A DNA stretch of 64,000 nucleotides, from contig CM119268.1 in assembly GCA_051294375.1 (NCBI GenBank), positions 12,655,770 through 12,719,769 on the forward strand, in the 5' to 3' direction. Below are positions 37,170-47,849 of the stretch, one piece after another. Below the pieces are notes generated by a model, which saw only the letters and a list, made by a program, of their open reading frames with translations, did no database searches and had not been told where the DNA came from. How positions within the stretch are numbered: the stretch's first letter is position 1; every line of letters starts with the position of its first letter. The position numbers and the translations under genes were made by a program. The stretch comes from Paraspadella gotoi. Its lineage: Eukaryota; Chaetognatha.

Positions 37170-37950
37170 CTCATGCGAATGCTTGTTTGATTGCGAGTAT
37201 TTTCGAGGGAAAAAGTCTCGACTCTTGAGAAAAACAAAGAAAAACAATTTCTCTTCCTGCCTCTTGCACTCATCCCTCCTTTAATTTATTTGTTTCCTTT
37301 TCTTTCTTCGTTCCTCCAAATACTTCCTTCCTTTTTCTCTTTTTATATTCATCCTCAAAACTGCTTCGTCCTTCTCTTTTCTCCTTTCTTTTTCTTTCTC
37401 CTCTTTCTTTTCTCATTTCCTTCCTAATTCTTTTATATCCTTCCATCCTTCATTTCCGACGTTTTTTTTTCTTTTCTCCTTTTTTCTCCTCCTTTTCCCT
37501 TCTCTCTTTTTCTCTTTCTCCATTTTTCTCCTCCTTTTCCCTTCTCCCTTTTTCGCTTACTCCCTTTTTCTCTTTCCTTTTTACTTTTCTCCTTTCTCCT
37601 CCTCCTTTTCCCTTCTCTCTTTTTCTCTTTCTCCCTTTTTCTCTTTCCTTTTTACTTTTCTCTCACATCCTTCTCCTTTTTTTCTCTCTCCTTTTTCATC
37701 TTCATTCTCTCCGCAGATACATGATGTACAAGTTCAAGAGAGATAACTTGAAGCTTCGTTGGCCGGTCGTGTTGGGCGGATGGATCGTCGCCGCTCTGTT
37801 CGCCCTCTCCGTCACTTACGGGTTGTCGGGTCATTATCAGAACGGAACCAAGCCCTCCTTTACAGAAAACGTCTTGTACCTGACCTTTTCAAGGTATGCC
37901 GGCCTTGGTAGGGGCGAAAATGATGAAAGAAAAGTACAGACTGACGATAT

Positions 37951-38019
<69 letters not shown>

Positions 38020-38721
38020 CCAGGTCGATCTGGGGAGTGGCAGTGGCCTGGGTGGTTTTCGCATGTTCGACAGGCTACGGCGGACCGATCAACACCTTTC
38101 TATCCTGGTCAGCGTTTGCTCCCGTCAGTCGTATGAACTACTCAGCATATTTGTATCATATTCTTGTGATCCAGGTAACTATGTACTTTGTAACTATGTA
38201 TTTTTATAGTATTGTATTGTATTGTTTTTTTTTTTGGCTTCTTGTGTGACTCAATAAAACACTTTTGGGTCGGTCCGTCTCTTTGCAGATTAAGATAATG
38301 ATTTTTTTGTTTTAAAAAGTAAGCAAAATATTTTTATTTTTATGTTTATTAAAATAAGAATGAAAATTGAAACTAAAAACTATATGCATCATTAAAAATT
38401 ATTTTTACAGATATCATCTCAAGTAAATATTTTTCGTATTAGTCAGGACTGATTCGATGCTGGAAAGCGTTTTATTGTCAAATATCAAATATCAAATATC
38501 AAATACGTTCGACTATTAATCCAAGCCAACACCCTTCAATGGCCACATCCTTACTCCTCCAGATCGCGACCCTCTGCTTCCGCGACACTTTCGTCTTCAG
38601 CGACTCTCTCTTCATCGTCTTCTACGTGGGCATCCTCGTCATCTCCTACGGAGTCGCCTTCCTCGCATCTCTCCTCTTCGAGTCGCCCTTCATCGGGATT
38701 GAGAGGATCATTTTCAAGTAG
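33287..38721 (+). CDS. Nose resistant to fluoxetine (NRF-6)-like acyltransferase (779 aa, 11 exons)
   Basis: Join 33287-33705, 33963-34111, 34375-34526, 34827-35066, 35370-35535, 35772-36040, 36327-36599, 36896-37080, 37717-37893, 38024-38174, 38563-38721 (2340 bases, all phases consistent, GT-AG). NRF-6 proteins are multi-pass membrane proteins of the acyltransferase-3 family, linked in C. elegans to lipid or drug transport; substrate unknown here. Exon 1: signal peptide (LTLSLIALLFSGAAS), an acidic stretch and Ala14 at 101-114. Exons 1-4: NRF domain with paired cysteines (ECLGALL, NFDECLEA, QFCFLPF, WGVCLFPRDC, AECQ) and the first TM. Exons 5-11: acyltransferase domain with NGLRFLSLTWVILGH, SVDSFFVLSGLL, HRYLRLTP, HVWYLANDMQFF and SAYLYH near the end, about ten TMs. 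Exon 5 must extend to the donor at 35535 (CTCG/GTAAAT); the earlier site breaks the frame. Length is typical for the family and no lesion is seen. Confidence 0.94.
33587..33628 (+). repeat. Coding (GCG)14 triplet repeat (polyalanine) in NRF exon 1
   Basis: Fourteen identical GCG codons in a row encode Ala14 in the extracellular part of the protein. Confidence 0.97.
33711..33945. repeat. (TTTTG/TTTG) minisatellite filling NRF intron 1
   Basis: Units of GTTTTGTTT with point variants occupy almost the whole 257-base intron. Confidence 0.95.
34209..34332. repeat. (TGCTCTTAT)n minisatellite in NRF intron 2
   Basis: TTGCTCTTA units with two or three copies of a TTTCCGATC(A/G)TCTGTC insert. Confidence 0.9.
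37110..37167. repeat. (GA)n microsatellite in NRF intron 8
   Basis: GA dinucleotides about 30 bases after the exon 8 donor; the rest of this intron (37270-37700) is almost pure pyrimidine. Confidence 0.95.
37961..38017. repeat. (CT)n microsatellite serving as the polypyrimidine tract of NRF intron 9
   Basis: CT dinucleotides run to within a few bases of the ACTCCAG acceptor at 38023. Confidence 0.95.
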
Positions 38722-38919
38722 AGGGGGGAGGAAGAGGAAGAGGAGGAGGAAGAGGAGGAAGAGGAGGAAGAGGAGAGGGAGAAAGTAAGAGGGAGAGAGA
38801 GAGTGGAGGAAGCTACGAAGCTGGATGCATGACAGAAATGTTCCGTGCAAAAAAACAACTGTGATTCGCCGCCGAACTAGGGATTAATTGTTATTTATAA
38901 AATATATAATTAGTTTGAG

Positions 38920-39055
38920 TTTGTTTACAAACAACGATTTTATTGTGAAACAAATAACGAACATGTTTCGACTTACTTCAGCTGATGAAGACTTACAAGT
39001 AAGTCGATACATGTCCGTTATTTGTTTCTTAATAAAATCGTTGTTTGTAAACAAA
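38920..39055. repeat. Near-perfect inverted pair with hammerhead-ribozyme-like core
   Basis: Arms 38920-38978 and 38997-39055 (59 bases, about four mismatches) are separated by 18 bases. On the plus strand CTGATGA (38982-38988), A, the hairpin GACTTAC-AA-GTAAGTC (38990-39005) and GATAC then ACATGTCC follow in hammerhead order (CUGAUGA, stem II, GAAA, short stem III, cleavage triplet GUC). The second box is GATAC on this strand, but the other arm read on the minus strand has the canonical GTAAGTCGAAACATGT. Two copies of a ribozyme-bearing element end lying head to head would produce this. Such ribozymes are known in Penelope-like elements and retrozymes; the assignment is inference. Confidence 0.55.
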
Positions 39056-39886
39056 AATACCAAATTTTCCTCTCAAAATAATTCTAAAACGCAACGAAAA
39101 AAAGCATTCACACTATAAAATATCTACAAGTTAATTCTGAAAAGTACGTACAAAGCACTTTTGACTAGATCCGCGATTTCATTATAGATTTTATGTCCGC
39201 TAAAGTAAATCTGTTTAGGAATGTCATTGGTATATTGAAAATGTAGAGTAAATTAAACTTACATTTTTTTTAACTTGGCGAATTAAATATTTATTACTTA
39301 ATTTTTTGCTGTAACGTGAAATGTTCACAATACTTTTTAATTGTGCGACGATGAAGAGCAGAAATCTGCTCAACAATCTCCGTATTTATTTTCACAAAAA
39401 TTTGTTGTGAAAAAAACAAACAAATTTTTTCTAATCGTTCACTGGAAATTGTGAATTTTTGGTGCCGACAGTAGTAATCGATTTCATTTTAATATTAAAA
39501 CGTGATATTTGTTGATTTTGTATTAATCCAAGAATAAATTGATTGAATAAAAAAACTTTTCATTTCGATGTTGGTTTTCATTTTAAAAAAATCTAATAAA
39601 AATTGAAAAATGTAAAAAGTAAAAAGTCACAATTATATTGATGCGTTAAAAAACAAAGCAAATACCATGGTAACAGAATTCAACGTAAAATTACTTTTTT
39701 TTCTTGTCCAAGCATAAACAAGCTCTAAAATTGACGTTCATAAAAATTGAATTGAATAATATAAAAAAAGTAAGTTTTTCAGCGTTTTGTTAAAGACGAA
39801 TGTTGTGACTTTCAAAAGTAAGTTGACCTTGAGGCTCTCGTGAATTAGGGAAGGCGTTCGAGGCTCCGTCGCGTTCGCCCGATCAA
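39056..39886. other. AT-rich intergenic DNA, nothing recognised
   Basis: Low GC, frequent stops in all frames, no repeat family that I recognise elsewhere in the window. Confidence 0.6.
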
Positions 39887-40072
39887 TCACCGCCAAAGGT
39901 AAGTGAGTGTGACAGGAAAGGACGCGAAAGAAAAGAGAGGGTAAGTCTCACGGGAATAAAGCAGAGAGAGAGCGAGAGAGAGAGAGAGTGGTGACGTTGC
40001 GTTTATCCACGCTTCATCATCCTTTGGGTGGAAACGGATGAAGGTCACCAGTTGGTGGAGGGGGGCAGGGGG
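39887..40072 (-). CDS. Candidate terminal exon of a minus-strand gene
   Basis: After a good acceptor (CTCTGTCCATTGCAG) the minus strand has 61 codons and TGA. The first 25 residues are well-formed (LHQLVTFIRFHPKDDEAW, an N-A-T sequon), with C-ending codons. The middle is a Ser/Leu run from a CT repeat. No upstream exon is secure; an ORF at 40213-40425 on the same strand is a possible neighbour. No family recognised. Confidence 0.3.
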   Translation of the reverse strand, partial: PPAPLHQLVTFIRFHPKDDEAWINATSPLSLSLALSLLYSRETYPLFSFASFPVTLTYLWR

Positions 40073-40074
40073 CT

Positions 40075-41570
40075 GCAATGGACAGAGGTGAGTGATCGCC
40101 TTGCAAGAAGATACAATTTCGATGGTTTATACAATATAATTATAAGTTTATTATTCAACCTTTGGTTTAATTTGTGTTTTAATTTCGCCTTCCTAACTAA
40201 AGCGGAGAATAATTAGTAAAAAAGGTTAAGTTCGCACGGGAAGATAAAAGGCCAAGAACCGAAGTAGGGACTAGCGGTGCCCACCCAACAGAAAATCATA
40301 ATCTTTATTTCATTTTCTATTCGGTTTCGATATTTCGGACCAAACACTAAAATCCGGTTACGAATCGTCAGAAGGTCACCCACCCTTTTGGGCGGCGTCG
40401 TAGTTAACGTCAGCACGCGACCCAAGCAACCACGGCAAAGGTGACAACATCGGTGACATACAGCGACCCAAACGTCTACGAAAAGCGAAGAGAAGTGAGA
40501 TGAAAAGAAATTCAGTGACTCTTAATGCAGTTAGCCTATTCAGTCTGATAATCTAGATTTTAAAGTCGGAACGAGAGAAAACTTGTTTCGGCAATTATTA
40601 CTGCTTGTAAAATTTCAGAGAACATACAAGTAACAATGACAAAATTCAGGATTCGTTACTTCCTATTACAAGTTAATCTCTGCAGTAATGAATTTTCGTT
40701 CCCTTACCAAGAGACACGTTCAGTAATCGTTCGGTGAATGGAGGAGAGATTCGTCAGGATTTCTCTGATTGGTCGTTCGAGGCTCGGATCTGGTTTATCC
40801 AGTTGGTCGAGTTTGATCAAATAAAGTTTTGGTTTCCTCTACGTCGCCCGAGAACAAAGTTTTTGTTGACGCGGACAATAACGACTCGTTTTTTGGGTGG
40901 GCGAAAAAGAGAATGTACCAATCGATATCGTTTACTTTTAAATTTTGTTTTAAAGTTTATTCAAAGAAAAGAAATAAATTTCGGAACTGATATTCTTCTC
41001 ATTTGTTTTTCTCTTATAATTAGTCCAGCTATTGCGGAAACAACACAATCAATCGTTCCTTTGATTCCAGTTTTCTTGTTTTCTGGATCCTATCTTTTTT
41101 TCCTGAATCAAATCTCAGTACAAAATTACAAATTTACATTTTTGTTATGTGTAGATAACGGAATTGAATATTTTTACGTCTAAAAAAAAACATTCACAAA
41201 CTCATTAAATAAAAAGAAGCTAATAATAAAAACCGTCCGGAGGAGGGGGTTCGGCCTAAACGGGTGGAGAGGATTGTAAGCGACTTATCCGACGGAGATT
41301 GGGAAATGAAAGGACTCCGCTGCTAACTTACCGAGCGCCTTTTTTTTTGGGTAAGTACTTTGACATCGTTCTTATTTTAACATTATAATTGTTTATTCAA
41401 TCGATTTCGAAATGTTGCGGGTGGCCCCCCCCCTTTAAGTATTTTATCTTTTCGTTTCTAAATGTTTGTAATTGATTTATCTCGGCCGAAAAAAAAAAGT
41501 TAAAACATTGATGCAACGCGAATATTTTGAATTAAATATATTAACTTTGTCGTGTGGCGAATCCTAAATT
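40075..41570. other. Intergenic region, no secure gene
   Basis: Moderately AT-rich. A 149-codon plus-strand frame at 40734-41183 begins with GTG, mixes a basic half with a hydrophobic half (ILLICFSLIISP), and shows no codon bias. I leave it uncalled. Confidence 0.5.
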
Positions 41571-41574
41571 CGCC

Positions 41575-41812
41575 TCCCGTATAGATGGTGAAACTCAGCT
41601 CGTCCCATTGGCTTGGACAGCTTAGTACTCGTTCACCAGCCGTGGGTTCCGGGTTCAATCCCATCACGGTCACGCTGGTTAAAGTCTGATGGTGTCGGCA
41701 TAAACACGCCAGTGACATGGGGTGGTCACTACAGGTCCAAATCCCTGAGCGCCAGCTGTTGGGAGATGCCTCACACCGCAGGCATCACACATGTCCCCCA
41801 GTTGCCATAGTC
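41575..41812 (+). repeat. Diverged tRNA-derived SINE of the same superfamily
   Basis: The body (GGCATAAACACGCCAGTGAC, then GGTGGTCACT, CCCTGAGCGCCAGCTG and CCCCCAGTTGCCATAG) aligns with the main SINE family but with many substitutions. The head has B-box GGTTCAATCCC at about 41659 and an A-box-like TTGGCTTGGACAGC region, which differs from the main family. It is therefore an older or different subfamily sharing the same tail. Confidence 0.75.
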
Positions 41813-43180
41813 GATTAATTTAAATTTGTAAATATCAAAATCACTGTTTTTTAAAAATTAGTCAATCGTTAATAATCCGTTAATTCTGCATTATTAAGGA
41901 TTACGGTCGGTCAGTTTAATTTTTTTAAAAATTAATTAAAAAGTTAAAATGATGGTATTTAGCATTAAAATTGTCTCGCCGCTGTACTGCAAATTTTTGA
42001 CCATAAAAACGAAGTGCGTTTGTTGACGATGGAATTGCCCCTTTTTCCCTTGTTGTGCCTTCATTTTTCTTGATTGTCCTTTTCTCTCACTGTCCCGTTT
42101 GCGAGTTAGATTATTATCAAAGATTTAATTAATCTCATTTTTGTGCGACAGTTAAGAAAAAAATGCATTCGACAGGAAATAAAATTGAGCAATTTTACTC
42201 ACGTCCCCTCTGCGCGTTTCGAACGACATTCTTTATTTTTCGTTTTATTCTGTTTTTCATAAAGGCAGTTTGTAAGCGTTACTTACTCCATCTTTTCCGG
42301 TTAAAAGATTCACTGGGAAAAACCCGCTGATAACATCTTGAAGAAGAACAAGAGGATAAAACGTTTCGAGGAGAGTTTCGAGAAATGCTCATAATGGGAC
42401 AAGTCTTAAAATTCAAATACCGTCTCTCTCTCTTTCTCTCTTCTCTCTCTCTCTTCTCTCTCTCGTCGGGTGTGTGTTTACACCCATTCCGCTGTTTCTG
42501 TTTTTTATGTTCACCGTTTTTTTTCTCTCTTTTCATTTCCTCTCTCGATTCTTCACCATATTTTTTTCCGCCGTATCTTTTTTTTTACCTTTGGATTTTT
42601 CTTTACCTCGGTCCTCGCATTTTTGCTTTTTCCGTCGAAAGCTACGGGGAAATCTTTTCTGAACGATTTTCTTTTCTAAACCTGATCAATTTAAATCGCT
42701 TCGAACTTTTAGCAAAAATTAAAACTTGATAATTGATGTTTTACATCAGAGTGAGAAGTTATGAAACCAACTAAACGTAAGAAAAATCGTTATACATTAA
42801 AAAAGAAATAAGTTTTCCTGAAATAATTAAATATTTCGAAATTAGATTTTTGAGCGCCAAAGTTTTTACCGATAAAGAAATACAAGAAGGAAAACGTCAA
42901 CAGAAACCTCAAGGACTCTCTTCGTCGTCGCTGTCGTTCTCGTTGTTGTGGTCGTCTTTATCGTCTTTGTTAAAAAAATTAATAACTCTGCTCACGATTT
43001 TCGCTTTTGTTTCATTTTCTCAACTCTTTCTCTCTTAACAGTCAACCTGCTTTTCTTCTTTCCCTGATTTCCAGAGTGAGAGAGAGAGAGACAGAGACAG
43101 AGATGGTGGGAAGAGAGCGAAAGCGAGGGAGAGAAGTCGGAGAGAGATCGCGAGAAAGAGCACCGCGTTCCTCTTGCGAA
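41813..43180. other. Intergenic; possible minus-strand exon near 42288-42390
   Basis: Mostly low-complexity DNA. On the minus strand ATGAGCATTTCTCG (42387) opens about 32 Ser/Arg-rich codons ending at a consensus donor (GGA/GTAAGT near 42287). The composition could be a mitochondrial targeting sequence. Nothing else supports it. Confidence 0.25.
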
Positions 43181-43189
43181 AGGCGGTTC

Positions 43190-43400
43190 TCATTGTGATT
43201 CCGCCAGAGGCGCTGGCGCTGTCACAAACCGACGCTCGGCTGTGACTCTTAGCGACGAATGCGAACGAGTTTGACTTTTAGTGTTGACCTCCGCCATTTT
43301 GGTTTCTCGATTTTATTCCGCGCCGTGGCCGGCGTGGTCGGCGTGGCCTTTTCCGTCGACTGGTTAGTGGTTACAGTTTCGTGTCTCGACCTTTCCGATG
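43190..43400. promoter_or_regulatory. CpG-rich patch with YY1/Pho-type CCGCCATTTTGG motif
   Basis: CCGCCATTTTGG at about 43291 is the consensus of YY1-class zinc-finger proteins, often found at start sites. On the minus strand it places ATGGCGGAGG in good context, opening a 34-codon ORF. The surroundings are CG-rich (GCGCTGGCGCTG, GCCGTGGCCGGCGTGG). A promoter is likely; the dependent gene is not identified. Confidence 0.35.
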
Positions 43401-43604
43401 GTTGAGGGGTTTTTTGGGTTCGTTAAAAATGATGCTTGGTTGAATCGTTACAAGGTCCAGAAACGCCGAATGCTCGTCCTCTATTGATTGAAAATCCAGG
43501 GTTTGACCATATCGGACATACTTTAAACTCTTTTTCTTTATTTCTTTGCGCCCATAAATATAAGTTATTTCATTAGCTTTTGGCTTCGATTTTTTTTCAA
43601 CAAT

Positions 43605-43935
43605 TTTGTATGAAATTAAATTGGTATAACCAATATAAAAATTATCTATTCAATTAATAAATAAGCTAACTTGCCCCTGACTTTGGACAGGCTTTGGTGG
43701 TTTAAGGCCTCCATCACTCTTACTACATAATGACATAGCAGATCCCTGCGAGCTTTCAATCAAGACTCTCTCACAGTCTCGTTTATGTACTCCCAGAGTA
43801 TGAATGTTAAGTATTAGATCGAGGAATACTATTTTGTACTCTGCCCAGCATCAAAATTCAAGGAGCTGAATTTTATGAAATTGGTACAAGCAATATAAAA
43901 ATTATTCATTCATTTGGGACAAGCTTTGGTGGTTA
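43605..43935. repeat. Dispersed repeat family B, one full and one partial copy
   Basis: The block TTGGACAGGCTTTGGTGG, TTTAAGGCCTCCATCACTCT at 43684-43722, with upstream ACCAATATAAAAATTAT and AATAAATAAG, is nearly identical to 59105-59196. A shorter copy (ATGAAATTGGTACAAG, then AAGCTTTGGTGG) is at 43876-43933. The TTGTACCAATTTCATA motif in either orientation recurs at 10934, 50036 and 56617, so it may be the family's end. Confidence 0.7.
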
Positions 43936-44798
43936 TATAATAATAATGCTTTCTTTTTCGTTAAGTGTTGATTTTAGAGAAACTTTTTTACTTTTCTCAA
44001 CCAAGAAATAAAAATTGTTTAAAAAAATTAAAAACTTTCTATCTAAACGTAAGATATGTCATTGTTAATCTATATATCTATAATAATCTTTTAATGTAAA
44101 ATCCTCCTTGACTTGAAATCGCATCGGATGCAGAAAAAAAAAAACGGGAAATAATTACTGTGTGATTCTTGGCAATTTCTCTCCGGATATGTTATTAGAT
44201 TTCGAATGATCCAAACCTTCACATCTAGAAGCGGGGAAACTTGTTTTATCTTTTCGAATTCTTCTTTGATGACTTTTTTACATTTTTTCCCTTTAACTCT
44301 CGATGCTTAGAATCTGGCATCTCTGGTTTTTTAACTTAGATAGTTATATTTTTTTAATTGAAGGCCTTTGTCGGATTTCTCAGCCCACGCAATCAGAAAT
44401 TCTCCTTTAAAATTCTTATAATTCTCAGCCTCTGGACTATCGAAGAAACGGCGTTTTTGAAACGGAAACGCCTTAGTTTACGTACGTTTACATTGATTAA
44501 GCTAAATGACATCTATTTATTAAACATAAACATGCGCTCAAAAAAAAGTTGCCAAGGCACTCTACTCTCAAGTTTCTTGTAATATGGGGAAACTGAGATT
44601 GAAATTATTTTATCAATATGCCAAAGCCCAATTTAACCATCGACTTTCTCTACGCAGCGGGAAAGGAATGATGGATAGCGCCTCTTTTCTCTCTTGCCTT
44701 TTTCACCAATTCAGCAGCAACGGTGATTGCGAAACTCTCTCTCTCACCCTCTCGCTCTCTCTCTCCCTCCTTCTTTCTCTGTTACAACTTTCCTCTAA

Positions 44799-44977
44799 AG
44801 AAAAACCCGTTTCCATCAAATCGATGTGAGAATTAGTGGCGAAAAAAACGCTGAGTACGATATCGGTCCGAACTCCAATCGGTCAGCGGCAACGACACCT
44901 GGTTTTTTGGAGAGAGAGAGTAGTAACTTTGGAACTCCACCGCCAATGAAGACGAAAAAATCAAAAAGTACGGCGAG
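44799..44977 (+). other. Possible plus-strand exon
   Basis: Fifty-nine stop-free codons end at GCGAG/GTAATT. The peptide reads naturally (GEKNAEYDIGPNSNRS; SSNFGTPPPMKTKKSK), and an acceptor (GAGAATTAG) exists near 44834. No ATG near the 5' end and no partner exons. The minus strand is also open. Confidence 0.27.
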
Positions 44978-45135
44978 GTAATTCGGTTGCGGCCAAAGTT
45001 TAAAACGAATCCACTAAGCGATGCACTTCGAGTCAAGTTACCACCTCCGCATAGACTCAACCATATTGTCTTCTTCTACGTCCCCAACCTTACCTCGTAT
45101 CCCGTGCGCTCCCTTTTGATTCTCGACTCACCCTC

Positions 45136-45385
45136 TTACCCCGCGGTCTTCCCTCGCGAACATATCGGTGGCTTTCCTTTTCGCCCATGCTGCCTCCCTT
45201 TTTGCCTCCAAAGGGGCTTGTTCCAACAGCAAAAGCCGTTTAGGAAAGTCGCGCGAGTGTGAAATAAATCAGCGTTGGTCGCAGCGGTGACGAAAACTAT
45301 ATTTGCATATTGTCGTCTGGAGAAAACACTGTACATTCGCGCCAAGAAGAAACTAAGTTGGCTAGCGGGTAATGCGTTAGTTGGT
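45136..45385. other. Region with exon-like signals on both strands
   Basis: Minus strand: after TGTTTTCTCCAG an open frame with C-ending codons (IVFVTAATNADLFHTR; NGFCCWNKPLW) runs to TAA at 45136. Plus strand: an overlapping frame (VTKTIFAYCRLEKTLYI) ends at a strong donor (GTTG/GTAAGT, 45384). They cannot both be coding; the minus reading has the better codon bias. Confidence 0.27.
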
Positions 45386-46977
45386 AAGTGCGATTTTTTT
45401 TCCGTTTTATCTTTTTTTTTTTCTATGAGGTGGGAAAAGACGAGGGCGATAATGAGAGAATCCCCTTTCTGACGCAGAGTTGAGGGGTTTTTGAGAACCC
45501 ATGTATGTGCGGCGCATATTGTGCGCTACTCTACTAATAATTTATCCCAATTTTCTCACAATTTCTCACAAATAATTTCTCACTGCTCTTCCATTTCTCA
45601 CAATATCGTTTTGACTGCCAGAATATATTTGGTTCCCTTTTCATTGACAGTTCTCGTCCACGTCTGTTTTCTGTCACTTTAGGCATTCCTCCTCAGTTTG
45701 ACCAATGACCATTCACTTCCCTCCTTTACTCAGATCCGCTCCTTTTCTTGCCCGTACTCTGGTCAGCTCGTCCTCTGCCCTTTCTCTTCCCGTTTTTCCT
45801 CGTTATCGAATCCGTATTAAGGAGAATTTTTAGGTTCGTTTCATTAAAAATGGAAGGAAAAAAAATTTTCTCGTATGAAGGCTTTTTTTTTCGTGGCTGA
45901 ATTTGAGAATTTCTGGATCTTCAACCGATATTTTCCTTGATAGTTTTCAATGCCCTACAAAAAGGAATTTTTATATGCTGACAGGCAAAAAATTAAATTT
46001 AAATCACAACAACAACAACGCTTTTCATGGGACCTCCCATGATATTATCCTTGAAACATCTTTTCTTCAACACGTACTCCTTTCATCTCAAATTCATACT
46101 TTGTTCTCTAATCGGTCTCCGTTGAACGATCGACATGGACCCCACCAATCCGGGGAACTTATCCCTCTCCCAACTTTTCTCCCTTACCCACTCGCGGATT
46201 TCCAGTTACGCTGTCGCCTCCTGCGGTTCCATCCTTCGGTTCCATCCGAACTCGGTCCTATTTTTCCATCAATTCTCTCTCTTTTTCTCTCTCTCTTTCT
46301 CTTTTTCTCTCTCACTCTTTCTCTCTTACACTCTCACTCTCTCTCTCGCTCGTTCTTTTTTTCTCATGTCCGATTTTCTTTTCACTGCGGGGGTGAATGA
46401 TTATGCGAGAGAATTGGATTAGTCGTTGGTTTTTACCATTTTTTCGTTGTATTCATTACTGCAGAGAGAAAGCAGACATGTCCTTTTGTAATTTTTTTTT
46501 AAAATTACGTAATGGATATTTTGTTTTTAAAAAAATTCACAAAACAAATCTAATGACTAAATCTCCCGTAAATTTTTTTACCTCTAGTCAGTTTATTATA
46601 CATATTTTTTTATCTATGAAATTTGGTCCCCATCTTTAAATTCCGCACGCGGAGAAGTTTATTTAAAACTGGCGAATACTAGTTAAAATGTATAACAGCT
46701 AAATGGAATTTAAAAAAAAAAATTAAAGACTCGCGCGTTTCCCTTTTGTTTCGAGATCCCCGCCTCATTGTTTTATCCAAACACTAACAAACAAAAAAAA
46801 AATCCCGGGTCTTGTCCAATCTCTCGGCCATTATCGACCTCTCAACCTCCATCCTTTATTCTTTCTCTTTCCACTTTGTTTGTTTTTGTTTTGTCCTTTT
46901 AATTCCGCTTTTTTTCCTCCTCAAAAAAAAGTGATTCACATGAAATCCTCCTTTTCGTCTTCTTCTTGGCCAACGCT

Positions 46978-46980
<3 letters not shown>

Positions 46981-47025
<45 letters not shown>

Positions 47026-47621
47026 AAAAGAGAAGGGAGGATAGATAGAGAGAGAGAATTCCTCAACGAAAAATAAAAAGAGAGCGAGAGAGCAAGGGAA
47101 GGTCCGAGAACGAGAGAAAGAAAAAAAAGAGAAAAAAAGGAAAGCAAGTAAAAGGAGAGAGAGAGAGAGAGAAAGAAAAAAAAAGAAAGAAGGGAGGGTA
47201 GATGGAGTGATAGAGAGAATTCCTCGACGAAAATAAAAAGAGAGCGAGAGAGCAAGGGAAGGTCCGAGAACGAGAGAAAGAGACAACAGAGAAAAAAAGG
47301 AGAGCAAGTAAAAGGAGAGAGAGAGAGAGAGAGAGAAAGAAAGAAGGGAGGGTAGATAGAGCGATAGAGAGAATTCCTCGACGAAAATAAAAAGAGAGCG
47401 AGAGAGCAAGGGAAGGTCCGAGAACAAGAGAAAGAGACAAAAAAGGAAAGCAAGTAAAAGGAGAGAGAGAAGAGAGAGAGAGAGAGAAAAAAAAAAAGAA
47501 GGGAGGGTAGATAGAGAGATAGAGAGAATTCCTCAACGAAAATAAAAAGAGAGCGAGAGAGCAAGGGAAGGTCCGAGAAAGAGAGAAAGAGACAAAAGAG
47601 AAAAAACGAGATCAAGTAAAA

Positions 47622-47670
<49 letters not shown>

Positions 47671-47830
47671 AGGGAGGGTAGATAGAGCGATAGAGAGAAT
47701 TCCTCGACGAAAATAAAAAGAGAGCGACAGAGCAAGGGAAGGTCCGAGAACGAGAGAAAGAGACAAAAGAGACAAAAGAGAAAAAAAGGAGAGCAAGTAA
47801 AAGGAGAGAGAAAGAGCGAGAGCGAGAGCC
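46981..47830. repeat. Tandem minisatellite, five ~155-170 bp units embedded in (GA)n
   Basis: GAGAATTCCTC(A/G)ACGAAA marks five unit starts at about 47056, 47217, 47371, 47525 and 47697. Each continues AATAAAAAGAGAGCGA, AGAGCAAGGGAAGGTCCGAG, a GA-rich stretch and AGAAGGGAGGGTAGATAGA. Length variation lies in the GA part. The 278-codon minus-strand ORF across it is a repeat artefact of Ser/Leu/Phe. Confidence 0.95.
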
Positions 47831-47849
47831 TTTCCCCACCGCCAACTCG

